DNA from: Verrucomicrobiaceae bacterium
Lineage (GTDB): Bacteria > Verrucomicrobiota > Verrucomicrobiia > Verrucomicrobiales > Verrucomicrobiaceae
NCBI GenBank assembly: GCA_016795485.1
Contig: JAEUHM010000049.1
Span: 23,300-87,299, forward strand
DNA: 64,000 bases
Reading direction: 5' to 3'
Below the pieces are notes generated by a model. It made no database searches. It saw only the letters and a program-made list of their open reading frames with translations, and was not told where the DNA came from. Shown here in pieces: positions 18,147-29,758 of the stretch. The translations under genes were made by a program, and so were the position numbers. Positions within the stretch are counted from its first letter, which is position 1. The number at the start of each line of letters is the position of its first letter.

Positions 18147-19739
18147 ATGAAGACGATGAATGGCTGGGTAAAGATGGTTTTGGCTCTGAGTTGGACGTTA
18201 GCTCAGGTGGTCAGCGCGGCAGAGAAGCCGAACGTGGTGGTCATCCTGGTGGATGACATGGGCTTTGCGGACTTGGGGTGCTATGGAGGAGAAATCCCAA
18301 CGCCCAACCTGGATGGGCTGGCGAAGAAGGGCTTACGCTTCACGCAGTTCTACAACACGGCGCGGTGCTGCCCTACACGCGCCTCGTTGCTCACGGGGCT
18401 CTACCCGCACCAAGCGGGCGTGGGGCACATGACTGGAGACAAGGGGCTGCCTGGGTATCGCGGACGGCTGAATGACACGTCGGTGACGATCGCGGAAGTG
18501 CTGCGGCCTGCGGGTTACTTTACCGCGATGGCGGGTAAGTGGCACGTGGGACAAGAGCACGGTGCTACACCGTGGGGAAATGGATTCGACCGGAGCCTGA
18601 ATGCCGTGGCAGGTGGCTTTTACTTCTCAGGCGCTGGCAAAGCCAAGCTCTTCCTGAACGGTGAGGAACTCAGCAAGGATGATCCGGGTGTGGAGCAGAA
18701 CTGGTACTCCACCGACCTGTGGACTACGTTTGGTCTCAAGTTCATCGACGAAGCTCTGGAAGCAAAGAAGCCGTTCTACCTGCATCTCTGCCACAATGCA
18801 CCGCACTTCCCGCTCCAGGCACCGGCTGATGCCATCCAGATGTTCAGAGGCAAATACAAGGCCGGCTGGGGCGCGCTGCGGGATGCACGCATCCAGCGCC
18901 AGAAGGAGATGGGCATCATCGATGCCGCGTGGGAGAAGTCACCACGGCCACCAGCGGTGAAAGCCTGGAAGGACGTCTCGGCTGAGGAGCAGGACCGGTT
19001 CGATCACATCATGGCGGTGTACGCGGCGTGTGTTCATCGCATGGACAAGGCCGTGGGTGATCTCGTAGCGGGTCTGGAGAAGCGGGGTGTGCTGGATGAC
19101 ACGCTGATCCTTTTCATGAGTGACAACGGCGGCAATGCAGAGGCTGGTCCCGCTGGTAGGTCTGAGGGCGATCCCACGCTGGCCGCATCCAACTGGTTCT
19201 GCGGTGAGAGTTGGGCGTTCCTACAGAACGCACCTTTCCGCAAGTACAAGCACTTCAACCACGAAGGCGGTATCGCGACACCACTGATCGCTCACTGGCC
19301 AAAGGGCATCGCTGCACAGAATGAACTGCGGCAACAGCCAGGTCATTTGATCGATGTCATGGCCACCGTCGTCGATGTGAGTGGTGCTGCTTATCCACAG
19401 GAGTTCAACGGACACGCCATCACTCCCATGGAGGGCCGCAGCTTGCGACCAGCGTTTGAAAACAAGCCCATTGAGCGAGACGCGCTCTACTGGGAGCACG
19501 AGGGCAATGCCGCTATTCGCGTTGGGGATGACAAACTGGTGCGTCTGGGGCGCAATGGTGCCTGGGAGCTCTACGATTTGAAAAAAGATCGCACTGAAAT
19601 GCACGACCTAGCTGCTGCACAACCCGAGAAGGTGAAGTCACTGGCCGCTAAGTGGGAAGCCTGGGCCGAGCGCGCTCACGTGAAACCGTATCCAGGTGAA
19701 GAAGCACCCAAGAAGAAGGGCAAGAAGAAAAAGAAGTGA
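18147..19739 (+). CDS. Secreted arylsulfatase 3
   Basis: A 530-residue protein from the ATG at 18147 with a signal peptide (MKTMNGWVKMVLALSWTLAQVVSA). It has KPNVVVILVDDMGFADLGCYG, the formylglycine motif CCPTR (Cys74), GKWHVGQEHG and LFMSDNGGNAEA. The C-terminus is a lysine-rich tail (KKKGKKKKK), unusual for a secreted enzyme and perhaps for surface or polyanion binding. The earlier in-frame ATG at 18060 lies inside sulfatase 2 and is rejected. It follows sulfatase 2 by 19 bp and is convergent with the DUF1549/DUF1553 gene. Confidence 0.94.
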   Translation: MKTMNGWVKMVLALSWTLAQVVSAAEKPNVVVILVDDMGFADLGCYGGEIPTPNLDGLAKKGLRFTQFYNTARCCPTRASLLTGLYPHQAGVGHMTGDKGLPGYRGRLNDTSVTIAEVLRPAGYFTAMAGKWHVGQEHGATPWGNGFDRSLNAVAGGFYFSGAGKAKLFLNGEELSKDDPGVEQNWYSTDLWTTFGLKFIDEALEAKKPFYLHLCHNAPHFPLQAPADAIQMFRGKYKAGWGALRDARIQRQKEMGIIDAAWEKSPRPPAVKAWKDVSAEEQDRFDHIMAVYAACVHRMDKAVGDLVAGLEKRGVLDDTLILFMSDNGGNAEAGPAGRSEGDPTLAASNWFCGESWAFLQNAPFRKYKHFNHEGGIATPLIAHWPKGIAAQNELRQQPGHLIDVMATVVDVSGAAYPQEFNGHAITPMEGRSLRPAFENKPIERDALYWEHEGNAAIRVGDDKLVRLGRNGAWELYDLKKDRTEMHDLAAAQPEKVKSLAAKWEAWAERAHVKPYPGEEAPKKKGKKKKK

Positions 19740-19757
19740 TCAGACCGCACGAGTCGG

Positions 19758-22244
19758 CTACTTCAGGTAGCGGAACTCAGCGCTCGCTAACAAACCTTGG
19801 CAAAATGCCGAGAGGGCTTTGTTTTGCGCCTCCTTCTTTGCGTTAGGTGAGCCTTTGCCCTTCATCTGCTCGGTGATGAAGCGGGTGAAGAACTCCCTGG
19901 CCGCCTGTCCTTCCGCGGCTGTAGGCGCTCTGCCGTAGGCCAGCGTGAAAGCCGCTGCGAGCTTCTCCTGATCGGTGCCTTCCATGCCGCCTACACGACG
20001 CGCAAAGGAGTCTGCAAGGCCGATGACCTGCGGATTGTTCATCAAGTAGAGGCTCTGGCTTGGCACGTTGGTGCTATCGCGATCCCCGGTGACCAAGCTG
20101 GCATCCGGATAGTCAAAGAGTGCCAGCACTTCAGGAATCTGATCCCGCAGGATGGGCAGGAAGATGGAGCGGTAGTTCTGCGCGTTGCTGCTGACTTCCC
20201 GCAGGAGATTGAGCAGACCTTCCCGTCCCTCTCCGGCTCTCGCCACGGGTGAACCGGCCACCGGGTAGAGGTCAAGGACACCCGCTACGGCAAGCATGGA
20301 GTCACGCAGGGCTTCGGCATCCAGCCGACGTTGGTTCATGCGCCACACCAGGCGGTTGTCAGGGTCCTTCTCCAGGTTAGCAGGCACGGCCGTGGAACTC
20401 ATTTGATAGGCTCGGCTCATGACGATCTCTTTGATGAGGCTCTTGATGCTCCAGCCATTCTCCATGAAGCGCACGGCCAGGTAGTCGAGCAACTCAGGGT
20501 GCGTTGGCTTGGCACCCATCGCTCCAAAGTTGTCAGGAGTCTCCACCAGTGCCTTGCCAAAGAGTTTCAGCCATACGCGGTTAGCCATCACGCGGGCGGT
20601 AAGCGGATTGTCTTTGCTGGCTATCCAGTAGGCGAGATCAAGCCTTCCACTTCCCTCGCTGATGTTGAGCGGCTCACCCTTGGCACACAGAACCTCGGTC
20701 AGACCCCGTGGCACGACTTCTCCCGGCTGCGATAACTCGCCGCGGGTGAGAATGGGGCTGTTAATAGGTGACTCGCGGTCCAGCATGCCCATCACCAGCG
20801 TGCGCGGTGTTCCGTCATCATTGAATAGCTCAAGATCAGACGAGCGCGCTGCTGCTTGATCTCGCAGAATCCGTGTTCGCAAAGCACGATCCACCGCATT
20901 GCCGGATCTGGCCATCGATCTCAGCTCTTGAGTCGCTTCGTTGGCCGTCGTTTCAGCCTGGGTCTTCCGTTGTTTCAAGATCGCCACTTCCGCAGTGGAA
21001 ATCTTCGCCAATCCAGCAGGCAGACCCGCGTCTTCCTCCAGTTCGATGAGCGTGCTTGGGTTGTTGTTCTGGAGTTGAGCGTGGGTGCCGTAGAGCGTCT
21101 CACTGCTCATGAAGATGCCCGCCATCGCGTAGTAGTCGCGCTGGGTGAAGGGATCAAACTTGTGATCATGGCAGCGTGCACAGGCTAGCGTGACTCCGAG
21201 CATTGCCTGGGAGACGGTGTCGATTTGCTCGTCCACCACATCCACGACAAACTGCCGCCGCTCGCGAGTGTTGTGACCCTTGGACCCGATGGCGAGGAAT
21301 CCAGTTGCCACGATCTTCTCGGCCTGATCTCGCTTGTCGCGGCTCTTCATCAAGTCACCTGCGATCTGCTCCTTCAAGAAGAGGTCATACGGTTTGTCTT
21401 TCTTGAAGGACTCAATGACGTAGTCGCGGTATCGCCATGCCTGAGGGTAGAGCAGGTTCACATCCTTACCGCTAGATTCCGCATATCTGGCCACATCCAG
21501 CCAGTGACGTCCCCAGCGTTCACCGTAGCGCTCGGAGTCGAGATACATTTCCACCACACTCTTGATGGCATCGGGAGCCGTGTCAGCTAGGAAAGCCTTC
21601 ACTTCATCAGGAGTGGGTGGAAGTCCTGTCAGGTCCAAAGCCAGGCGACGAATCAGCGTCACGCGATCTGCATCGGGTGCAGGCTGGAGTTGGTTTTTCT
21701 CGAGACTGGCCATGATCCAACGATCAATGTCGTTATTGGCCCAGTTTTCGTCTTTGATGGGCGGTGGACTTGCTTTGACGGGCTTGGTGAAAGCCCAGTG
21801 CTTGCGTCCTTCGTCGATATTGATCGTTCGTTTGCCAGCGGCAGGTGCACCAGTGCTTTGACGCGGATCAGGTGCGCCCATCTCGATCCACTTTTTGAAA
21901 TTGGCCACCACGTCAGCAGGAAGCCTCTCCTTGGGCGGCATTTGCATGTCGTCGTTAGTCCACAGCAGTGCCTCGTAGATGCTGCTGGAGGTAGGATCGC
22001 CTGGGACCACGCCTGGATGACCCGACTCGCCTCCCATGAGCGTGCCTTCACGGGTATCGAGGACGAGACCACCCTTGAGCTTTTTTGCAGAGGCAGAGTG
22101 GCAGTCATAGCACTTGCTGATGAGCACCGGGCGGATGTTCTTTTCAAAAAACGCGAGCTGCTCAGGCGTGAAATCGCCATGTGGCTCTGCAGCCGGGGTA
22201 GTGACTGCGGCTAAAGCTGGAAAAAACAGAAAACGAAGCTTCAT
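19758..22244 (-). CDS. PSCyt1-DUF1549-DUF1553 secreted protein
   Basis: An 828-residue protein from the ATG at 22244 with a short signal peptide (MKLRFLFFPALAAVTTPAAA-like). The domain order is a planctomycete-type cytochrome c domain (haem motif CYDCH near residue 40), DUF1549 (second motif CARCHDHKFDPF) and DUF1553 in the C-terminal half (NPLTARVMANRVW, FDYPDASLVTGDRDSTNVPSQ). Such proteins are abundant in Planctomycetes and Verrucomicrobia and are often encoded beside DUF1501 proteins or sulfatases; their reaction is not established. Here it faces the sulfatase pair convergently and is divergent from ileS. Confidence 0.9.
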   Translation of the reverse strand: MKLRFLFFPALAAVTTPAAEPHGDFTPEQLAFFEKNIRPVLISKCYDCHSASAKKLKGGLVLDTREGTLMGGESGHPGVVPGDPTSSSIYEALLWTNDDMQMPPKERLPADVVANFKKWIEMGAPDPRQSTGAPAAGKRTINIDEGRKHWAFTKPVKASPPPIKDENWANNDIDRWIMASLEKNQLQPAPDADRVTLIRRLALDLTGLPPTPDEVKAFLADTAPDAIKSVVEMYLDSERYGERWGRHWLDVARYAESSGKDVNLLYPQAWRYRDYVIESFKKDKPYDLFLKEQIAGDLMKSRDKRDQAEKIVATGFLAIGSKGHNTRERRQFVVDVVDEQIDTVSQAMLGVTLACARCHDHKFDPFTQRDYYAMAGIFMSSETLYGTHAQLQNNNPSTLIELEEDAGLPAGLAKISTAEVAILKQRKTQAETTANEATQELRSMARSGNAVDRALRTRILRDQAAARSSDLELFNDDGTPRTLVMGMLDRESPINSPILTRGELSQPGEVVPRGLTEVLCAKGEPLNISEGSGRLDLAYWIASKDNPLTARVMANRVWLKLFGKALVETPDNFGAMGAKPTHPELLDYLAVRFMENGWSIKSLIKEIVMSRAYQMSSTAVPANLEKDPDNRLVWRMNQRRLDAEALRDSMLAVAGVLDLYPVAGSPVARAGEGREGLLNLLREVSSNAQNYRSIFLPILRDQIPEVLALFDYPDASLVTGDRDSTNVPSQSLYLMNNPQVIGLADSFARRVGGMEGTDQEKLAAAFTLAYGRAPTAAEGQAAREFFTRFITEQMKGKGSPNAKKEAQNKALSAFCQGLLASAEFRYLK

Positions 22245-22365
22245 GCCTGCCTGTAACCCAGAAGGCAGACGGGAGTTGCGCGGCACCTGCTGATGCATTC
22301 CCCATTAGCCGCCTCTTGCCCTGACGCTGCATCCCGCTACTCTCCGCGCTCTTTCCCCTTTTCCT

Positions 22366-25083
<2,718 letters not shown>

Positions 25084-25109
25084 GATCCGTCAAATCCGTC
25101 TGATCTCTT

Positions 25110-25874
25110 ATGAACCGCCCCCGCCGACTCCGAAAGACAGGCGGATATCGTTCGTTGCGCAGTTTTCAGACCAGCACGCTCATCTACGACGCCACGGTTT
25201 CCTTCTGTAACCGGTTTATAGACCTCAAGAGCCGCACGCACGACCAGATGGTGCAGGCAGCTCGCAGTGGTCGTCAGAACATAGGAGAAGACAATCGCGC
25301 CGGAGCCGCCAGCAGCAAGTCTGAGCTGGAACTCACCAACTGGGCTCGCGCCAGCCTGGAGGAGCTGCTATTAGACTTCCAAGACTACCTCCGCCAACGC
25401 AGACTGCCTCTCTGGAAGAAAGACAGCCCCCAAGTGGCAGAAATCCGCGCCGTAGGCCAGCGCTTAGGAAAAATAGATCCGTCCCATCCGACTGATCCGT
25501 CCGATCTCCTTCTCCTAGACCCGGAAGACGATGGCGACCTTGCCCGCTATGACCTCTACTCCCCGTGGCTAGAGCATGAGGACCCGACCGTGAGAGCTAA
25601 CACCATTCTCTGTCTTATCCACCAAGCCAACTACCTCCTAGACCAACAGCTAGGCGCATTAGAGCAAGAGTTCATTGAGGGCGGCGGCTTTTCCGAACAA
25701 CTAGCTGCAGCCCGCATCGAGCACCGTCAGCAACAAAAAGCCGACACCGCCCCCAAGTGCCCTCAGTGCGGCAAGATCATGGCCCTCCGCACCGCCAGAG
25801 GCGGCAAAAATCCCGGCAGCCAGTTCTGGGGCTGCACCGTCTACCCCGAGTGCAAAGGCACCGCAAAGGTTTGA
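25110..25874 (+). CDS. Four-helix-bundle protein with suffix and topoisomerase-type zinc finger
   Basis: A 254-residue protein with three parts. Residues ~10-120 resemble the S23/four-helix-bundle (23S rRNA intervening-sequence, Avd-like) fold (FCNRFIDLKSRTHDQMVQAARSG, SRKSELELT-like). A linker contains DPSHPTDPSD, encoded by GATCCGTC-type short repeats. A suffix region (LEHEDPTVRANTILCLIHQANYLLDQQ) leads to a C-terminal C4 zinc ribbon (CPQCGKIM...FWGCTVYPECKGT) like the DNA-binding repeats of topoisomerase I. Function is unknown; nucleic-acid binding is likely from the zinc ribbon. A truncated second copy lies at 29206-29556. Confidence 0.82.
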   Translation: MNRPRRLRKTGGYRSLRSFQTSTLIYDATVSFCNRFIDLKSRTHDQMVQAARSGRQNIGEDNRAGAASSKSELELTNWARASLEELLLDFQDYLRQRRLPLWKKDSPQVAEIRAVGQRLGKIDPSHPTDPSDLLLLDPEDDGDLARYDLYSPWLEHEDPTVRANTILCLIHQANYLLDQQLGALEQEFIEGGGFSEQLAAARIEHRQQQKADTAPKCPQCGKIMALRTARGGKNPGSQFWGCTVYPECKGTAKV

Positions 25875-25984
25875 CCTTCGCCATAGGTCCATCAGATCAA
25901 ACGTATCCGACCAATCCGTCCGATGAAACTGCAATCTCTGAGCGCTTAGTGATCCTCGTTCCCCTCGCCTATCTTTCACATGAA

Positions 25985-27307
25985 CTAGTCAATAGGGGTA
26001 GCGATGAGCATTGGTGTGCCAAGACATTCAACAACATTTACCATATAGTTATTGTGGGCTAAAAATGCCCGAACACCTTGACCACTCCTCCGATCTTTGC
26101 GCGGCCGCCAGGGGGAGGCAAGCTTCCGAAACAACTCCATCTTAAAGTGATCCTGATTGAACTCGACCTGTGAAAAGAAAGTTCGAGCACGCCGAGTACT
26201 CTTGAATGGCTTAATGTGGTACTTCACACCAGCGACTTCAAACTGTAATCCGTCACAAATGCAAGATAGGGTGCATCTCTCTTTGGTCGGTGCCGTCAAC
26301 TCGATTCTGATATTGGGTGAAGGATGCTTCTCAGCTGGAAACTCCACATTTACCCAACACCAATCATTTCCTACATAAATGCGCCCCTTCCACCAAGCTC
26401 CAGTTCGGAAGTAAGTGATTTGAGTCTTCCCCAGCCGCGCATAGGCGAGCGTTCCCGACTCAGTGAAATACACCGGATACCAATCTAATCTTCCTAGTTT
26501 AACTCTTCGCTTAAAGCCATTGTCATCAACACTTATCCACTTGGTAAAGTCTCCACATCTTGTAGCCTTGAGTGTTACGTACTCTGCGTCTAAAGCCCAC
26601 TCTGACGACTTGGCCCAGACAACAGTGGCTCTGACATCTCCCCCTTCAAACTCCAAACGCGACTGCTTTTTCAGTAAGTCTGCGTGGAGTTGCGCTTTTG
26701 CAAGATTCCTGCGCTCTAACTCAGCACCTACTCGAGCTTTAAGCCGCTGCAGGGTGGTCTGAACTGCGATCTCTGTTGTCTTTCCGATTTTGGAGAGCCT
26801 TCGTCTATCCGAACTCACCGCCGAGAGAAGTTCCTCCACAGCAGCCAAGTCAATCGGAACAGCATCATCGAGCCAGCCGCATAATTGTCTCACGAACGCA
26901 GCATTCTCGTGAATTACGCTCGTCAACGTTGTCGCTTCCCTATTTCGTCGCCCACGAACAGTGAAGTTCTGTGAGCCAACGGAGGCTACTTTGTCGTCCA
27001 CTATCAAAATCTTTGCATGCAACAAATCGATATGCAGCACTCTGAATCCACTGCTGATCAGTTTTTTCAATTCACGCAGCTGCGCCGGTAGTTGGATTAA
27101 CGCTGTTGGGTCAAAGGTAGTGACTATCGTGATGTGTTCACGGGGGACCGATTCAACTGCGCTCAAGAGCCGTGAAATCGCTCCATCAAAGTAAGGAGTG
27201 AAAATGACCACAGAATCCAGTGCGCTCTGTAAGGCACTTCTCCATGAGCGGTAAACATCCCTGGCCAAGTGTATTGATGGGATTGTGATTGATCTGTCGT
27301 CCGACAC
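25985..27307 (-). CDS. Phospholipase D-like (HKD) protein, possible nuclease
   Basis: A 440-residue protein. The N-terminal ~190 residues form one PLD-like domain with the catalytic HKD motif HAKILIVDDKVASVGSQNFT (HxKx4Dx6GSxN) near residues 95-115. Only one HKD motif is present, so an active enzyme would need to dimerise, as single-HKD nucleases do. A Lys/Arg-rich helical segment follows, then a beta-rich C-terminal region of about 220 residues rich in Trp, Tyr and Cys with no recognised family. It is relatively AT-rich and flanked by toxin remnants, consistent with acquisition. Nuclease or defence function is inferred. Confidence 0.72.
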   Translation of the reverse strand: MSDDRSITIPSIHLARDVYRSWRSALQSALDSVVIFTPYFDGAISRLLSAVESVPREHITIVTTFDPTALIQLPAQLRELKKLISSGFRVLHIDLLHAKILIVDDKVASVGSQNFTVRGRRNREATTLTSVIHENAAFVRQLCGWLDDAVPIDLAAVEELLSAVSSDRRRLSKIGKTTEIAVQTTLQRLKARVGAELERRNLAKAQLHADLLKKQSRLEFEGGDVRATVVWAKSSEWALDAEYVTLKATRCGDFTKWISVDDNGFKRRVKLGRLDWYPVYFTESGTLAYARLGKTQITYFRTGAWWKGRIYVGNDWCWVNVEFPAEKHPSPNIRIELTAPTKERCTLSCICDGLQFEVAGVKYHIKPFKSTRRARTFFSQVEFNQDHFKMELFRKLASPWRPRKDRRSGQGVRAFLAHNNYMVNVVECLGTPMLIATPID

Positions 27308-27571
27308 GGCAGTCTCCTTACCCAGTTCACTGGTGAGCGCAAACGCCAGAGAAATGTCGGTTCAACCGGGGACGTCTACGGGACTCGCGTGCCACACAAT
27401 GAGTATCGCACGCAGTCGACCTCCTTGGACTACTGCTGCTAAGCGACTAGCCTCTGTGCCTAGCCTTGCTGGGTGTCCGAGATTGTGAGCAACTCACCCG
27501 CTAGTGGATTTTGTTTTGCTGAGGACAGTGACTTTTAAGGTAAGTGTCCACCATTTCAAGTGTTCCACCCT

Positions 27572-27800
27572 CTACCCAGTCTGCGGATCAAGCACCACAA
27601 CGTCCAGGGGCTTGCCGTCCCGAAGCGCCAAGAGACCTTTTCCTGCCCGTGGTGAGGAGTGTTGTGCCTGTGACTTTGGTCGCTGTAGCAATCCAAAGAT
27701 CGTTTTTATCGTGGAAGATCGCTAGGTCTTGGCTTTTTGCCAAGGTGCTGAACTCGGAGTATGCCTTGATAATGCGGTCATCGGTGAGATAGACTTTCAC
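27572..27800 (-). pseudogene. Decayed VapC-type PIN toxin (internal deletion and frameshift)
   Basis: The minus-strand reading from GTG at 27800 gives VKVYLTDDRIIKAYSEFSTL then HDKNDLWIATATKVTGTTLL, the C-terminal half of a VapC PIN domain including the conserved NDLWIA motif. The usual N-terminal helices between strand 1 (VKVYL) and DDRIIKAY are missing. After LLTTG the frame must shift to continue sensibly as GKGLLALRDGKPLDVVVLDP up to a stop at 27572. The deletion and frameshift mark a pseudogene. Its GTG overlaps the stop of the upstream fragment by one base. Confidence 0.6.
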
Positions 27801-28048
27801 TACTCCCAGTCACGCAATCTCCGCTGTACTTCATCCGCCGGAAATCGGCTGCCACAGGTGAATAGCTTCCTAATGGCTTCAGCGGTCTGTTCGGTCCAGA
27901 GTTGCTCTCGCTGGACCAGCAAATCGAGTACCCATAACATTCCATGCACTTCCACTCCTAACTTTTCTGCCGTGAGACGGAGGTCGGCGTCAACGGTGAG
28001 AAAAGGGGCTGTTCCTTCACTGCCATTAGGCAGCCGGACCCAAAAAAC
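27800..28048 (-). pseudogene. 3' fragment of a PIN/DUF3368-type toxin gene
   Basis: Open from just after an in-frame TAA at 28049-28051 to the TAG at 27800-27802. The readable part includes FLTVDADLRLTAEKLGVEVH and GMLWVLDLLVQREQLWTEQT, ending RFPADEVQRRLRDWE. It matches the C-terminal half of DUF3368-like PIN proteins (the 'DD..A...A..lGi.v.GtlGvL' pattern). The N-terminal half with the first catalytic Asp is absent and no start codon with a ribosome site is visible. It lies directly upstream of the VapC remnant and 122 bp from an ileS fragment. Confidence 0.55.
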
Positions 28049-28170
28049 TTACAGAGACGCTTTTTGGAAGGGTTTGGTTCCAGGACTCAAGAAGCTAGAC
28101 TTATTGTTGACTGAATTGGCTCAGTGACAATAGGCGTCTTATTGGTCCCATGAGATTGATCCTGCCGAAA

Positions 28171-28343
28171 AATGCTCAATGGCAGAGCTATCATCCAGCA
28201 AGCCATCGAGCTCGAGCGCCAAGCCAAGAAGATCGGCAGCGGCTTAGAAGCCACCGTCCGCCTCACCATGCCCAAGGAAGGCTTCACCCACGAAGTCTGG
28301 AACGACCCCGCCACCCTGCACGAGTTCTTCATCCTCAGCGAAC
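28171..28343 (+). pseudogene. ileS 3' fragment 1
   Basis: The plus strand reads MLNGRAIIQQAIELERQAKK and SGLEATVRLTMPKEGFTHEV, ending in LHEFFILSE. This matches residues of the intact ileS C-terminal region encoded at about 24780-24952, with scattered amino-acid and base differences, so it is a diverged rather than recent copy. It stops abruptly at GCGAAC (28343), where the HNH gene's 3' end begins. It has no upstream synthetase sequence. Confidence 0.8.
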
Positions 28344-28356
28344 GGCTTCATCACCC

Positions 28357-28755
28357 TCACCAGTCCCACAGATTCTCCTGCCGAAGTTCAAGTCGGTGGG
28401 GTGCGTTCATCTCCAGGAGAAACATCGTCGTTCTCCCCACACTAGTGAGTGCGGTGATTCTGCCATCGTCCATGCTGAAATGTTCATGCCATAACTGAGT
28501 GCGTGGATGGAAAAGGCGCACCACTGCATCTCCATCAGGGTCGGTGCTGGTCAAGTTGGGTCCTTTTAGCAAATTGCAGTGCCGACAGGCCAGCGCCAGA
28601 TTCTCCAACGTGCTCGTTCCGCGGTGTTGCTGGGCAACGATGTGCTCGACATGGTAGGACTGAAATGGTTCCCACCTGTGCCGCATCCTACAATACTCGC
28701 AGCGATCTTCAGCGCGCTGTCTAACGTCCAGCCTAAGCGACTCGGGAAGACTCAT
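28357..28755 (-). CDS. HNH endonuclease-family protein
   Basis: A 132-residue protein. It has a zinc-knuckle pair CEYCRMR near residue 19 and CRHCN near residue 58, with the HNH core HVEHIVAQQHRGTSTLENLA (His-Asn-His/Cys) between. The C-terminal part (LFHPRTQLWHEHFSMDDGRI) is a conserved tail in this small HNH subfamily, common in Planctomycetes, Verrucomicrobia and Cyanobacteria. Its start codon shares a base with the stop of the upstream gene (28755), so the pair is co-translated. It is probably a DNA nuclease; the target is unknown. The pair sits between two ileS fragments. Confidence 0.85.
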   Translation of the reverse strand: MSLPESLRLDVRQRAEDRCEYCRMRHRWEPFQSYHVEHIVAQQHRGTSTLENLALACRHCNLLKGPNLTSTDPDGDAVVRLFHPRTQLWHEHFSMDDGRITALTSVGRTTMFLLEMNAPHRLELRQENLWDW

Positions 28756-29006
28756 CAGGCAGACATCTGTAGCTTCTTGCGAGCCTTGGACTGCAGGATG
28801 CCCAGAAAATTGGTGAACATAATGCAGCTCTGATACTCCTGGCGTTCTTCCGGGGTTAAGAGCCCCTCGTTCGCTCTGGAACCTAAATACTCTAGCCGCT
28901 CCTCATCCTCCGCAGAAGCACGCAAAGCGACAATCTCCTGCAACGCCGCGACATTCATCGTCTCGGCAACGCTGGAGAACATTGCATCCATGTTTGCTGG
29001 TTTCAT
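28755..29006 (-). CDS. Small helical partner of the HNH protein
   Basis: An 83-residue protein from the ATG at 29006 (MKPANMDAMFSSVAETMNVA); an alternative ATG lies at 29048. The core EERLEYLGSRANEGLLTPEE followed by a GILQSKARK-like end is the pattern of small proteins that I recognise as regularly encoded just upstream of this HNH type. It is helical, has no catalytic motif, and overlaps the HNH start by one base. It may act as an inhibitor or specificity partner; that is inference. Confidence 0.65.
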   Translation of the reverse strand: MKPANMDAMFSSVAETMNVAALQEIVALRASAEDEERLEYLGSRANEGLLTPEERQEYQSCIMFTNFLGILQSKARKKLQMSA

Positions 29007-29050
29007 TGCGGCAATTAACCATCCCCGCAATTTCCTCGCAACTCTCAAAT

Positions 29051-29198
29051 GATCAGCCTAGAAGCCACCGTCCGCCTCACCCTGCACGAGTTCTTTATCC
29101 TCAGCGAGTTCCACATCGAGCGCAGAGAAACCCTCTCCGCCGCCATGGAAGAAGCCTCCCACAAGAAAAGCGCCCGCTGCACGGATGCAGTAGCCTAA
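29051..29198 (+). pseudogene. ileS 3' fragment 2 with internal deletions
   Basis: Reads SLEATVRLTLHEFFILSEFH then IERRETLSAAMEEASHKKSA, ending ARCTDAVA and a TAA at the same place as in ileS. Compared with the intact gene at 24845-25083, about 48 bp (PKESFTHSVWNDPAT) and the WKHLPDVEEICGRC zinc-finger stretch are missing. Both deletions lie at short direct repeats (CACC/GCCACC and CGCTGC-like). It overlaps fragment 1 in the parent sequence, so the two are separate scars. The truncated four-helix-suffix copy follows it, as in the intact locus. Confidence 0.8.
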
Positions 29199-29205
29199 GG
29201 TCGGT

Positions 29206-29556
29206 TTGATCTGTCCAATCCAACTGATCCGTCCCGTCTACACCCCGTGGCTAGAGCATGAGGACCCGGCCGTGAGAGCCAACACCATTCTCTGTCTCAT
29301 CCACCAAGCCAACTACCTCTCAGATCAGCAACTGGGTGCATTAGAGCAAGAGTTCAATGAGGACGGCGGCTTTTCCGAACAACTAGCTGCAGCCCGCATC
29401 GAGCATCGTCAGCAACAAAAAGCCGACACAGCTCCCAAGTGCCCTCAGTGCGGCAAAATCATGGCCCTGCGCACCGCCAAAGGCGGCAAGAACCCCGGCA
29501 GCCAGTTCTGGGGCTGCACAGCCTACCCCGAGTGCAAAGGCACCGCCCCCGCTTGA
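29206..29556 (+). pseudogene. Truncated four-helix-suffix / zinc-ribbon gene (second copy)
   Basis: A 116-residue frame that after ~10 residues matches the suffix and zinc ribbon of the gene at 25110-25874 (PWLEHEDPAVRANTILCLIH, CPQCGKIMALRTAKGGKNPG) almost residue for residue. The whole four-helix domain is missing. GATCCGTC-type repeats, which in the intact gene lie before its start and inside its linker, here form one tract at 29208-29238, so the domain was probably lost by recombination between them. It may still be expressed as a stand-alone zinc ribbon. Confidence 0.75.
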
Positions 29557-29758
29557 GTTTCATCATAGCTCCCGCAGATCAAACAGATCCGTCCGAACCG
29601 TCAGACTTCGTCTAATGATGCGGCGAAAATCTCCCCACAGATAAATCTAAGCTCAAGAACATGTGTGATTAACGGAGTTTCGTGTAAACCCGGCGTGCCT
29701 CTGAACCAATGGTTGAATGCGCATTGGCTCACATGGACTTAATGTTATAGGATTAGCG

